From contig CBCTHE010000002.1 of the NCBI GenBank assembly GCA_965146665.1, forward strand, positions 124,001 to 188,000: DNA of 64,000 nucleotides, written 5' to 3'. The DNA comes from Ructibacterium sp965146665. Lineage in GTDB: Bacteria; Bacillota; Clostridia; Monoglobales; Monoglobaceae. Position 1 is the first letter of the stretch. Each line of letters opens with the position of its first letter. Positions 38,201 through 46,852 of the stretch are shown here, piece by piece. The position numbers were made by a program, and so were the translations under genes. A model generated the notes under the pieces. The model saw nothing but the letters and a program-made list of their open reading frames with translations. It did no database searches and was not told the DNA's origin.

Positions 38201-40680
38201 TCAATCTCCACATCGCCATTCCGGCAGAGTTCGCCTTCTGCAAGGGTTGTTTCCGTGGGCTTGGGCGTCTCGGTCGGTTCCGGCACGCCGCCCTTGCAGG
38301 GATCCTTCTCGCTCAGGGCAAGCATATCAATATACACATCGCAAACCTTTCCGGGGGCCGGATCAATAGAAATACTGAGCCTGTCCACGGACGCGTTTTT
38401 ATCCCATGCCGAAACCGGGAAGGAAACCAGACGCCACGTCTGATCCGCTTCCAGCTTTTGTTCAAACGTTGCACCGGCAATATTGGCGTGATTATTGCCG
38501 CTTGTATTGTACCGGAAACCCAGCTTCAGCGTACTCCCCGCCGGGACGTTTTCTCCGGTCCGATACCAAAAGCTAAAGTATTTATATCCGCCGTTTTGAA
38601 GTGTACTCTGCATGGCCGCCTTAAAGCCGTCCCCATGAGAATCCACAACCCGGCTGGAGCTGATATAGTTTTTGATACTGCCTGCCGAAAACTTCAAAAC
38701 GCTGTTTCCCAGCGCCTCTGCCGCTTCCGCATCCGGTCTGGGGAGCAACTCTCCCACAGCAGTCACAGAGGTCTTCGCATCCTCCAGTGTATCCCAGGAA
38801 ACATGCCGGTTTCCCTCCGCTTCCGCATCTTCAAAAACAGCCTTTCTTCCATAAATTTCATCCCCGGGCTTATCTGTAGGCTTTTCCGTGGGTTCCGTTC
38901 CGCCCCCCTGCGGGTTCCCTGTGCTCAGGAGCAGGTCATCCACATAGACCGCCCCGGTCATGCTCTCCAGCTTTACATTGAACCCCTCCAGCTTGCCCAT
39001 GTTTCCATTCACACCCAGCCCGCTCACAGGCTTGCTGTAATAATGCCAGTCTGTGTCCCCGGCCTTGATGCTCACTTCCGCCTGGGCCGCCGTCGTATTG
39101 CCCGCGCTCTTAAACACCAGCGTCAGTGTATTCGCCGTTCCGTCTCCCCTGTACCAGAAACTGAAATACTGATACTTGCTGTAATCAAAGAGGTTCCCGG
39201 TGCCGCTCATATCCGTTCCGTCCGTCAGCACATTTGCCAGATAGTTCTTCTCGCCGCTCTGCAGCTTCCGAACCCAGCCGTCCTCCGCCTCTGTCCGCGG
39301 CGTTTGGAACAGACTGCCGCCCCGCCAGCTTACAAAACTCTCCGCCTTGCTGCCGTCCTCATTGTTATCCAAAAGATATTCCCCTGCCGCACTCATATCC
39401 GGGCCGCCGGATACCGGCTTTGCCGGGATCTGATCCCCGGGTTTTTCCGTGGGCGTATCTGTAGGCTTTTCCGTTGGTTTTTCTGTGGGCTCTGTTCCGC
39501 CGCCGGACGGATCCAGGGGATTGAGCACACTCATCAGCAGATCGTCAAGATACACCGCCGCACCGGTTTTTCCCAGATCAAAGTTCAGTCCGGTCAGGGC
39601 CGTCAAAACCGCGTCTGACAATGGATAGCAAAAATAGCGCCAGTCTGTGTCCGTGCCAATGGGGACTGTGATTTTGGTATCCTTACCATTTTTGTCCTTC
39701 AAGGCCACACTTAGGTTCAACGCCGTGCCGCTTCCACGGTACCAGAAACCCAGATACCTGTATGCCGAAAAATCCACCGGATTGTCCCCGCTGCTGGCCG
39801 TTCCGTCCGCATGATACAGCTTGTTTGCCACATAGGACTGGGAATTGCTCTTCAGCTCCCGCACCATTCCCATGGTATCATCTTCAAAACGATTGGTACC
39901 AAAGTTCGCGTTTCCCAGCCACTGTACAAAGCGTGAGGCCGCCGCGCCGTCCTCGTTGTTATCCAGAACATAAGCGGCCTTCCCAACTCCCTCCAAATCC
40001 GGACCGCCGGCGGGCTGATCCGTGGGCGTATCTGTAGGTTTTTCCGTTGGTTTTTCTGTGGGTTCCGTCCCGGAGCCCAATGGGTCCTCCGCGCTCAGCA
40101 TCAGGTCGTCAAGATAAATCCGGCCGCTTTTGTCAGCCACCTTGATGTTAAACGTTTCAACCGCAGACATATCCCGGCTGCCCGTTAAAATTTCAGATAT
40201 GGGATAGGAGATATAATGCCATGCGGTATCTGCCGGAATAGCCTGATTTACCTGTGCCACATTTGTGGCGCTGTTATATTTGAAGATCATGGTAAGAGTG
40301 TTCGCTGTGCCGTCTCCCCTGTACCAAAAGCTGAAATAATTGTATTTCCCATAATCTACTGGTTTTTTATCGCCGCTTGCCGCGCCGGTCTCGTCCAGAA
40401 GATAATTGCGGACATATTCCAGCTTTCCGGCTGCCAGCTCTCTCACAGACCCGTCCCGGTCACCGCCCGACTCCCGGTCCGCCACCCGGTTCGTGGAAAA
40501 GTTACCAGCTGTGTCGCCGCCCCATTTCACAAACGCACTTCCGTTCACCTCGTTGTCTTCCAGAAGGTAAGTATGTACCTTGCTCATATCCGGAATTCCT
40601 GTGGAAGCCGCCATGGCCGCCCCAGGTGCCAAAAGATTCAAAATGAGTAAAAATACCAAAAATTTGCTGATTCTTTTCAT
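35227..40680 (-). CDS. Giant SLH-anchored CBM-array protein (1817 aa)
   Basis: Start MKRISKFLVF is supported by GAGGG 5 nt upstream; an ATG four codons earlier has no ribosome site. Order: signal peptide; four roughly 180-aa CBM11/CIA30-like jelly rolls (xYLLDNNEDGS..FVSW, ending DDLLLS) separated by Pro/Thr/Lys/Glu linkers (GGTEPTEKPTEKPTDTPT); two CBM4_9-like domains (PVKPGHTYRISNYVYVEG and VTEGVPYRVNAYVYVPG); Ig-like domains after each; an alpha-helical segment (about 1390-1620); a Gly/Asn/Ser linker; and three C-terminal SLH repeats. No catalytic site is visible. The protein would display many binding modules on the wall. It is followed directly by the 972-aa SLH gene, as in operon 1. Confidence 0.82.
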   Translation of the reverse strand: MKRISKFLVFLLILNLLAPGAAMAASTGIPDMSKVHTYLLEDNEVNGSAFVKWGGDTAGNFSTNRVADRESGGDRDGSVRELAAGKLEYVRNYLLDETGAASGDKKPVDYGKYNYFSFWYRGDGTANTLTMIFKYNSATNVAQVNQAIPADTAWHYISYPISEILTGSRDMSAVETFNIKVADKSGRIYLDDLMLSAEDPLGSGTEPTEKPTEKPTDTPTDQPAGGPDLEGVGKAAYVLDNNEDGAAASRFVQWLGNANFGTNRFEDDTMGMVRELKSNSQSYVANKLYHADGTASSGDNPVDFSAYRYLGFWYRGSGTALNLSVALKDKNGKDTKITVPIGTDTDWRYFCYPLSDAVLTALTGLNFDLGKTGAAVYLDDLLMSVLNPLDPSGGGTEPTEKPTEKPTDTPTEKPGDQIPAKPVSGGPDMSAAGEYLLDNNEDGSKAESFVSWRGGSLFQTPRTEAEDGWVRKLQSGEKNYLANVLTDGTDMSGTGNLFDYSKYQYFSFWYRGDGTANTLTLVFKSAGNTTAAQAEVSIKAGDTDWHYYSKPVSGLGVNGNMGKLEGFNVKLESMTGAVYVDDLLLSTGNPQGGGTEPTEKPTDKPGDEIYGRKAVFEDAEAEGNRHVSWDTLEDAKTSVTAVGELLPRPDAEAAEALGNSVLKFSAGSIKNYISSSRVVDSHGDGFKAAMQSTLQNGGYKYFSFWYRTGENVPAGSTLKLGFRYNTSGNNHANIAGATFEQKLEADQTWRLVSFPVSAWDKNASVDRLSISIDPAPGKVCDVYIDMLALSEKDPCKGGVPEPTETPKPTETTLAEGELCRNGDVEIEESLSNTYYQYRTEGSNAASAPKFFQWMTGGRDGAPAVRQGSSGSHFLKVRRRAEDGSATNNNQSVWYKYQNKGIPVKPGHTYRISNYVYVEGSGSVAVKHMLKFTNCPPGAEAGAVMDMGNMTIQQGVWQKMVTDYYVPVSGQDDPEAEYTLMFAPYVADCDQAGTRNVVFYLDDFSAMEVKPDFTLTGPDSVQAGQTAKYSSGRITNQWGDRIENAQTVIRYDLAGADGILPQGAAIDQEGNLTVPAGTVSFRALVRASLVDQQFAGEPILGPDLKNGHVTASRTAAVSVIGSAPADPGLMTQNPADYTGAAEVESEAAGAPTAFEGGSMFYADMAAKYAKGITVTEGVPYRVNAYVYVPGTGSAQMKFAIEGAGNVTTQAVDLEKGKWQLLSGVFALPVSQLGAETQRRVTVSPILTQEGGYYFDNLTMFRVQPEIRLPEIYLMEEPGCTFKAAAQDQWGYSFEDAAIKYQLHVLEGSGQGISVDPSSGSIAVSPGAPTCRFEIAAGITYDSGASLIDPAAKNIIARESRAFQFFLQSAVDGLLTRLQDAPALAEFTKILLEEQSEGYANTEVLGLDMTAYNGLTQRGRNQAVEMLYEQKTALLDKLQTAELFGRCVQEQQVMDALNGADEGEIGGIILHNAELLGVRPEENPYYADVKYTAANNAALAKDIMALNRAAEFPAIFAQTVLYSTFNAIGANDKEAMHQFLTDNRETLNISGKYFQNPDHQVKFLAALCDAKADSYGQLSAVINRVINDLPIDQNNGGGNGNSGSRPGGGGGGFSGGNTSVFEPEEGTPSRPDNPLTELYFDDLTEDLAWAKASINRLADQQIVNGVGERNFEPNRSITREEFLKIAMLAFGVAANEKESTFSDLDPEGWYFGYVASAEKLELIQGKGDGTFGLGETITRQDMTVMAYRIAQYAGLTLYPGEELPFTDSGEIADYAAESVSALFEAEVMNGVGDGRFAPLDQATRAMACRVIDQLMQKEV
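39449..39489. repeat. Linker-coding direct repeat, copy 1
   Basis: This 41-bp stretch matches 40022-40062 with one mismatch and encodes the Thr/Glu/Lys/Pro linker between jelly rolls. A shorter relative lies near 38,870-38,910. It is a source of slippage or recombination that could change CBM number. Confidence 0.85.
40022..40062. repeat. Linker-coding direct repeat, copy 2
   Basis: Partner of 39449-39489 with one C/T difference. It follows the first CBM-like module of the array protein. Confidence 0.85.
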
Positions 40681-40743
40681 AATTGCCCTCATTTCTATGG
40701 TGTTTAATGTTTTATGCTGCAGGCGGATAGCCTTATTATACGC

Positions 40744-42306
40744 TTATTGTGCAAACCGCGTCAATGGCTCCATCCACTCCATATTTTCCCATATTGTGGC
40801 TTTGACAAGATACGGGCCGGCACCGGTCAGCTCAAGCGTCTCAGAAAAGTCTTTCTGCCCGGTGTCTGCACCCGGAAGATCCATGTACACCAGACGAACC
40901 TGACCCATTCTGTTCTCAGGCCCATATGCCGCCAGAACCAGTACGCCGTTTTTCTGTGTGCCGGAAAGGTTCACAATGCTGCCGGCAATCTGATAGGTTC
41001 CCTGGGACAGCACCCCGTTTGGCACAGGAACCCCCGCCTGGGCAATGGCAAAATCTGTGATTGCAAAACCGAAAGGCTCCAAAACAGGCGGCTCAGTCAG
41101 TGGGTCCCGCTCACTGAATATGATTTTATCCAAATATACGTCACAGGTGGCGGTCTGTCCCATTGCCAGCCCCACATAGTTGAGCTTGCCCAGATTGGCT
41201 TTCCAGCTGTCAATCGGCACAGTGTACAGATGCCATTGGGTATCTGTAAGCGGAATTTCCTGTACGGTACCGGTCACATTGGCAGAGGTTGTACTGCAAA
41301 AAAGAAATTTAAAGGTTTTGCCCTTTGCATTCTCAGCACCCCGGTACCAAAAACTCAGATAGTGATAGGCGTCCGAGTTTTCCGTCAGCTCGGTGCGCAC
41401 TGCCTGCGCAACCGCACTGTTCTTGGTATAGTTCCGTCCAGTGTCGGCATGGAATTTGGTGACATTTGCGCCCAGCGCTGCCGCCGCCTCACCTGCGGGC
41501 GGCTCCTCCAGAGCCGTCACCGGCACACTGCCCACCGTGGCGGCGGAATCTCCTTTCCATGTCACCCGGCTTATTCCCTCATTGTCCTCCAACACCATAT
41601 AACGGCCATATTGCCCGTCTGCCTGCCAAATGCTCCCGCCGGGGGCGTCAGTTGGTGCAGCGGTTTCGGTGGACTCCGGCGGATCAACCTTGCCCGGATC
41701 CAGAGGATTGAGCCCGCTTAAAAGTATATCATCAAGGTAAACCGAGGCGCCTTTTGCAGACAGCGCGATATTAAAGCTCTCCAGAACCTCCAGCGTCCTT
41801 CCCGACACCAGAATTTCTGAGACGGGTTTGCTGTAATAGCGCCATGTGGTGTCGGCGGGTATGGCTACGGTCACCGCGGCGGCATCCGCAGCACTGTCCT
41901 TCTTGAATTTCACGGTAAGCGTATTCTCCGTTCCGTCTCCCCGATACCAAAAGCTGAAATAGCGGTATTTTCTGTAATTCACCGGAATTTTCTCTCCGCT
42001 GACTGTGCCGGTTTCGTCCAGCAGGAAGTTCCGGATATAGGCATTGGCCTTGTCGTTCATCAGCCTCCGAACCTTGCTGCCGTCTCCCCGGTTCTCCTCG
42101 ATCCGCTGTGCGGATATTTGCGCGGGGTCACTGCCCCAGCTGATAAAGCTCTCTCCGCCGTCCTCGTTGCTGTCCAGCAGATAGTCCCCAGCCTTGACGC
42201 CTTCCATATCCGGCATATCGGTGTCTGCGGCCAGACCGCACAAAGGCAGCGCGGACAGAAGCTGTATCACCAGCGCTGCGGCCACCATTTTGCATATTCT
42301 CCTCAT
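40744..42306 (-). CDS. Secreted protein with two CBM11/CIA30-like jelly rolls (520 aa)
   Basis: Signal peptide MRRICKMVAAALVIQLLSAL... and then two jelly rolls (about 35-200 and 225-405), each with the hallmark found in the large array protein: YLLDSNEDGGESFISW, ending VYLDDILLSGLNPLDPG, and VLEDNEGISRVTW, ending DVYLDKIIFSERDPL. A Pro/Thr linker joins them. The last roughly 100 residues are the shared C-terminal beta domain (VLVLAAYGPENRM, then VKATIWENMEWMEPL). There is no SLH and no catalytic motif, so it may be a free glycan-binding protein. First gene of the second leftward operon, with GGAGGAG 6 nt before the ATG and a promoter just upstream. Confidence 0.72.
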   Translation of the reverse strand: MRRICKMVAAALVIQLLSALPLCGLAADTDMPDMEGVKAGDYLLDSNEDGGESFISWGSDPAQISAQRIEENRGDGSKVRRLMNDKANAYIRNFLLDETGTVSGEKIPVNYRKYRYFSFWYRGDGTENTLTVKFKKDSAADAAAVTVAIPADTTWRYYSKPVSEILVSGRTLEVLESFNIALSAKGASVYLDDILLSGLNPLDPGKVDPPESTETAAPTDAPGGSIWQADGQYGRYMVLEDNEGISRVTWKGDSAATVGSVPVTALEEPPAGEAAAALGANVTKFHADTGRNYTKNSAVAQAVRTELTENSDAYHYLSFWYRGAENAKGKTFKFLFCSTTSANVTGTVQEIPLTDTQWHLYTVPIDSWKANLGKLNYVGLAMGQTATCDVYLDKIIFSERDPLTEPPVLEPFGFAITDFAIAQAGVPVPNGVLSQGTYQIAGSIVNLSGTQKNGVLVLAAYGPENRMGQVRLVYMDLPGADTGQKDFSETLELTGAGPYLVKATIWENMEWMEPLTRFAQ

Positions 42307-42382
42307 AAAAGTCTCCTCCTTTTACTCCTTCGGATTTTTTATTTTGTGCGTGTACCAGATGCTGTCCAATTTATACTCTTCC

Positions 42383-42411
42383 ATTATACGGACAGCGCCG
42401 GCAAGCGTAAA
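42383..42411 (-). promoter_or_regulatory. Promoter of the second leftward operon
   Basis: Minus-strand TATAAT (42388-42383), a 17-bp spacer and TTTACG (42411-42406). It lies in the 365-bp divergent gap 42,307-42,671, which otherwise holds the rightward promoter and no gene I can support. Confidence 0.6.
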
Positions 42412-42545
42412 GATTTCATTTTTATGATAATGTAACTTGCTTAACCGATTGCCAAGCAGCCCCGAATTTCCGTATTTTTGCAGCTGTAAGTTGTATGTCA
42501 TGGTGAAAGTTTTTTATTCAGATTGCCGCAGAACACAGTTTTCCG

Positions 42546-42575
42546 TTGACATGCCCCGCGGCTGTGCTTTATACT
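42546..42575 (+). promoter_or_regulatory. Promoter of the 1372-aa beta-helix gene
   Basis: A perfect TTGACA (42546-42551), an 18-bp spacer and TATACT (42570-42575). Transcription would start near 42,582. This rules out any start codon upstream of that point and supports the ATG at 42672. Confidence 0.75.
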
Positions 42576-42671
42576 TCGGTTAGAAACCGCCCTTTGATCC
42601 GAATTCGGAACCGGGACGGCGCACTGCCCCCAACTCTGAAGAAAATACACCGAAGAAAGGAAGAAATATGC

Positions 42672-45600
42672 ATGCGCGCAACAAGAAAAAAATTTTACAA
42701 GTTCATGGTCGTCCTCTGTGCAGGAACGCTTGCAGTGTCCGCACAGACCGCGGCAGTTCTGGCCTCTGGCAAAACGGATCATGGCCGTTCATGGAAACCG
42801 GAGCTGTCCGCACTGTGGTCCTCCGGTGCCTCTGCCCACAGTTATCTCTGGATGGAGGCTGAGGACGGAATCCTGACCGCGCCGATGTCTGTGCAGGCAA
42901 CACTGGACATCCCGGAGCCGGAAGGCCGCAACGCTCTGTCAGGTGCCTGCATCACAACGCCTGCCGCTGACGGAAAGGAAAGTGCAAGGGCATCTTATGC
43001 GTTCTCTGTACCCAAAGACGGCACCTACAAGCTCTGGCTTCGGGCCTGGATGCCCGCCACGGACCGGGACAGCTTCTTCTACAGCATTGATGGTGCCGAA
43101 CCCCAAAAATATGCTGTTCAGCTCAGTAATCTGACCTGGAAAAGTCCAGTCACAACCGAACTGACAGCGGGTGTGCACCGCCTGGAGATCTCCTGTGATA
43201 AACCGAATGCGGTAATAGACAAACTGCTGCTGACCACGGATCCTGATTATATCCCCCGCGGTCCCGGCGAACCGGCCCAGCGTACCGCCGAAGTGCAGAG
43301 CGGTACGGCCGCACCGGATCTATCCGGCGTTTCCCTGGCAGTTAAAAAGGCCGGAACAGACCGCGCACTGCTGGCTTGGACGCCTGGAAGCCGCGGTCCG
43401 GAAATTTTGAAATACAAAATCTATATAAACAACCGTCTGTACGGGGAGACACCGGGCAATGAGCACAGCCTTGCTTTAGAGGGTCTCCGGCCCGGAACAG
43501 CCTATGAAGTCAGTCTGAAGGCTGTGAATCAGGCGGGCCTGATCAGCCGGCGGACACCCCGGACCAGATTCACCACACAAAAGTCCGCTCAGCCGCCCAA
43601 AGCGGTCGAATCGCTGTCTGCCGAAGGCGGCAATGTCCGTGTGACACTGCGCTGGAAAGCGCCTGGAGACAAAGATACCCTGAAATATGTGATCTGCCGG
43701 GATGGGCTGCAAATCGCTCTCACGGACCCCGAGCAGGGTGTTTTCGAGGACACCGGCCTTGCGGCCGGCACCCGGCATCAATACACTGTGATACCGGTCA
43801 GCACAAGCGGACAGCTGGGGGCAGAGGCGTCGGCCGAGGCCCGGGTGAATCCCTATATCAATGTCCGGCAGGCACCCTATTGGGCAAAAGGCGACGGCGT
43901 CACAGACGACACAGAGGCTCTGCAAAACGCATTTCACGACTGGACCGCAAAGACATCCTTCATCTACATACCGGATGGAACCTATCTTTTAAATCACTAT
44001 CTGGAGTTTTCCGACTATGTGAAAAGCGCCAAACGGATGATGGTTGTCGGCCAATCTCAGGCTGGAACCATACTCAAATGGCAGGACAGCTTGCCCCAGT
44101 ACGCGGATCCGCAGAATCCCCGCTCCATGCTCGATCCCTATACCGGACCTGAGGGGCCGGCCGGTGACCCGGCACGGGATGAGATCAACTACCAGGCCTT
44201 CCATAACTCCCTGCGGAATCTGACCATTGACACAGGATCCGGCAACCCCGGCGCCATTGCTGTCCGCTGGACCAACAACAACACCGGCGGCCTTGAAAAT
44301 GTCACCATCCGCTCCGGCGACGGCCAGGGCGTCATCGGACTCGACCTCTCCAAGCAGTGGACCGGCCCTGGCTATATGAAAAATTTGACCATCGAGGGCT
44401 TTGACGTGGGAATCAACGGAGACAACGATGTTTACAACATGGTATTCGAGGACCTGACCCTGAAAAACCAGCGGGTCTGCGGTATCAGGAACCGCGATTA
44501 TCCCATGGCGATCCGGCGGCTGCACAGCGAAAACATCGTCCCTGTGCTCATCAATGAGGACTCCCCTCTGGAGACGGAATTCGACGGCGATACCGTAATC
44601 AGTAACCGCGGCACCAACAGCATGGTCACCATCGTTGACGCGGATTTTACAGGCGGCACGGCCGAAGCGGCCATTGAAAACCCGCGAGGCGCAGTTTTCC
44701 TGCGGAATGTGCGCGCAGAAGGGTATGGCAGACTTTTGAATGATCAGGGACGTCCTTTCGATGGTCTTTACACAGAGGAGTATTCGACCCTGTATACTGT
44801 AACGGCTTTTGAGGATTCCGAAAGGGCCTCCCTCAATCTTCCCATGGAGGATACGCCGGCGTTGCCGTTCAGCCTCATTGAGGCCGCCGCCTCACCGGAT
44901 GCGGCCTATGTCACCGATTACGGCGCGGTGCCCGGAGACAAGGCAGATGACAGCGATGGAATACAACGGGCCATTGACTCCGGCAAAAAGTATGTTGTGC
45001 TGCCCAACGGCACCTATCATATAGGGAAAACCCTCCATATCCGCGGAAATGTGAACGCAGTAATTGGCTTTGAATCCGTCCTGCATATTGACGGCACGGC
45101 TGCCCAAAACCAGTTTGACGGCGAGGACGAGGGCGTTTTTCAAATCGGGGATGTGTCCGCACCCTTTGTGCTCTTTGAAAATCTTTCAACTGCCGGCGGC
45201 TATCCCGGATGCCCCTATATCTTTGTACACGCCGCAAAGACACCGCTGGCCATCCGTCACATGGCCAGCCATATGACTGCGGATACCGCCAAAGCCTACC
45301 GCAATACAGTCACCGGCGGCAAGGTTTTTGCAGATGATACCAGCCTTCCCATCTGGCTCCTGGACAACCAGACAATGTATGCCCGGCAGTTCAACCCGGA
45401 ATGCCGGAACACAGCTGCGAAGGTTGTTAATACGGGCGGGAACACAGTAATTCTGGGCTATAAATCCGAGGGAAACGCCGCAGAGGTCATCTCCCGCAGA
45501 GGGGCCAGAACCGAAATTGTCGGCGGAAGCGTCTATCCCGCCTCCGGCAGGCCGGCTCTGGACCACCCTGCCTTTATCACAGAGGACTCACAGATCTCGG

Positions 45601-46790
45601 TCAATCTGGCGGAGGCTGTGGGAGGGCAGGACGCGGTGCGCAGCTGGGACATCTGGTTCCGGGATACGCAAAACGGAGAAACGCGGGAGGTCACGGAACG
45701 AATGCTTCCGCGCCGGGGCATAGTTGGCACAGCCATAGGACTGTATACTGATTACCAGAAAGAATGCACCCTTGCAAAACTCTGCGTGGACGGCGTGGAA
45801 TATCCCTATTTCGCGTTCAGCAAGCTGGAACAGGTCATTCCGGTCCCATCGGATATTGGAAAGCCGCCTGAGCTGTCGGCTGCTGCCTTTGGGCCGGATG
45901 CTTCGGTTACAATCCAGCAGGCCGCTTCCCTGTCAGAACCGGCCTATATTACCGTAGAAGAAAACGGCAAAACCCGCCGGTATACCTTGACCTTTGCCGC
46001 AGACGGCGACACAGCCCTTGCCAGCCTGCGGATTGATTTGGACGGGAAGGGTACACGGCTTGACACGCCCGCCGGCCTGCTGAACTTTGATCCGGAGCAG
46101 ACCGAATATGTCTTTTACGTGACGCCTGACGAACACGGCGGCTATGCGCTTCCGCAAATTTCAGCAAAGGCCCGCGCCAGGGGTGCGTCCGTCTCCATCC
46201 GGCAGGCGGACTCCGTACCTGGGACCGCAGTGGTCACGGTCACCGCGGAGAACGGCACTGACACAAGGGAATACACCGTGAATCTGGTCGCGGCGTCCCC
46301 CTCCAGCGCCCAGTTGAAAAGCCTCCGGGTCTGGAACAACTATCTCCAGAACTTTGATCCAAACCAGTATGCGTATGAATTCGCACTGTATGACGGCCAG
46401 CTGTCCTCAGTCCGGCCCGGCATTGCCGCAGAGGCACAGAATGGGCGGGCGGAGGTTAAGGTCACCAATCCGGACAGTGTCAATGGCATAGGAACCATCA
46501 CCGTGATTTCGGCCGACAAAGCCAACACCCAAACCTATACGGTTCGGTTTACATCCACAGACAACAATGTCAGACTGTCAGGCATTACCCTCGGCGGTCA
46601 GCCGCTTTCCGGTTTTGATCCCGCAGTTACAGAATACCACGCCGCTGTTTCGGCGGATGCGGAGATCACAGCAACAGCCCAGTCCCCGTCAGCCGAAGTC
46701 ACAGTGGAACGCGGCAGCGGGAGAATTGACATCCGCGTGACCTCTTCCCACGGCCTGTTCCATAAGCTCTATACCATTTATACAGACTGA
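42672..46790 (+). CDS. Secreted multidomain double beta-helix protein, pectate lyase superfamily (1372 aa)
   Basis: Signal peptide MRATRKKFYKFMVVLC..., preceded by AAGGAAG at 8 nt. A CBM35/malectin-like domain follows (about 55-195: MEAEDGI, DGTYKLWLRAWMP). Two fibronectin III-like domains come next (about 210-395: KYKIYINNRL, GLRPGTAYEVSLKAVN). Two beta-helix halves start at about 398 (PYWAKGDGVTDDTEALQNAF) and about 748 (VPGDKADDSDGIQRAID). The paralogue signature reads IGLDLSKQWTGPGYMKN. The C-terminus has three or four cadherin-like beta-sandwich repeats (about 1040-1372: LASLRIDLDGKG, FDPNQYAYEFAL, FDPAVTEYHAAV). Catalytic residues are not identifiable by eye. It has its own strong promoter and a terminator, so it is monocistronic. 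Confidence 0.78.
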   Translation: MRATRKKFYKFMVVLCAGTLAVSAQTAAVLASGKTDHGRSWKPELSALWSSGASAHSYLWMEAEDGILTAPMSVQATLDIPEPEGRNALSGACITTPAADGKESARASYAFSVPKDGTYKLWLRAWMPATDRDSFFYSIDGAEPQKYAVQLSNLTWKSPVTTELTAGVHRLEISCDKPNAVIDKLLLTTDPDYIPRGPGEPAQRTAEVQSGTAAPDLSGVSLAVKKAGTDRALLAWTPGSRGPEILKYKIYINNRLYGETPGNEHSLALEGLRPGTAYEVSLKAVNQAGLISRRTPRTRFTTQKSAQPPKAVESLSAEGGNVRVTLRWKAPGDKDTLKYVICRDGLQIALTDPEQGVFEDTGLAAGTRHQYTVIPVSTSGQLGAEASAEARVNPYINVRQAPYWAKGDGVTDDTEALQNAFHDWTAKTSFIYIPDGTYLLNHYLEFSDYVKSAKRMMVVGQSQAGTILKWQDSLPQYADPQNPRSMLDPYTGPEGPAGDPARDEINYQAFHNSLRNLTIDTGSGNPGAIAVRWTNNNTGGLENVTIRSGDGQGVIGLDLSKQWTGPGYMKNLTIEGFDVGINGDNDVYNMVFEDLTLKNQRVCGIRNRDYPMAIRRLHSENIVPVLINEDSPLETEFDGDTVISNRGTNSMVTIVDADFTGGTAEAAIENPRGAVFLRNVRAEGYGRLLNDQGRPFDGLYTEEYSTLYTVTAFEDSERASLNLPMEDTPALPFSLIEAAASPDAAYVTDYGAVPGDKADDSDGIQRAIDSGKKYVVLPNGTYHIGKTLHIRGNVNAVIGFESVLHIDGTAAQNQFDGEDEGVFQIGDVSAPFVLFENLSTAGGYPGCPYIFVHAAKTPLAIRHMASHMTADTAKAYRNTVTGGKVFADDTSLPIWLLDNQTMYARQFNPECRNTAAKVVNTGGNTVILGYKSEGNAAEVISRRGARTEIVGGSVYPASGRPALDHPAFITEDSQISVNLAEAVGGQDAVRSWDIWFRDTQNGETREVTERMLPRRGIVGTAIGLYTDYQKECTLAKLCVDGVEYPYFAFSKLEQVIPVPSDIGKPPELSAAAFGPDASVTIQQAASLSEPAYITVEENGKTRRYTLTFAADGDTALASLRIDLDGKGTRLDTPAGLLNFDPEQTEYVFYVTPDEHGGYALPQISAKARARGASVSIRQADSVPGTAVVTVTAENGTDTREYTVNLVAASPSSAQLKSLRVWNNYLQNFDPNQYAYEFALYDGQLSSVRPGIAAEAQNGRAEVKVTNPDSVNGIGTITVISADKANTQTYTVRFTSTDNNVRLSGITLGGQPLSGFDPAVTEYHAAVSADAEITATAQSPSAEVTVERGSGRIDIRVTSSHGLFHKLYTIYTD

Positions 46791-46810
46791 CGCAGACAAG
46801 CAAACAAAAA

Positions 46811-46852
46811 ATCTGCTGCCAATGGGCTAAACCCATTGGCAGCAGGTTTTTT
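46811..46852. terminator. Bidirectional intrinsic terminator
   Basis: A perfect 14-bp stem (46813-46826 with 46832-46845) and a 5-nt loop CTAAA. It is followed by GTTTTTT on the plus strand and preceded by an A-rich run that gives Ts on the minus strand. It serves the beta-helix gene and the convergent GH105 gene. Confidence 0.92.

Noticed and set aside
37360..39618. Long open frame (752 codons) on the plus strand opposite the CBM-array gene
   Set aside because: It is antisense to a protein with clear repeated domains, has no ribosome site, and its translation shows no domain; G+C-rich repeated coding sequence often leaves such frames open.
38860..40075. Possible CRISPR-like spaced repeats
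   Set aside because: The repeats are in frame, encode Thr/Glu/Lys/Pro linkers, and are separated by roughly 550 bp of domain-coding sequence.
42447..42527. GATTGCC repeated twice in the 42.4-kb divergent gap
   Set aside because: A 7-mer occurring twice at 74-bp distance is too weak to call an operator.
42546..42671. Earlier start for the 1372-aa beta-helix protein
   Set aside because: The extension covers the promoter itself (TTGACA-N18-TATACT), so it would not be in the transcript.
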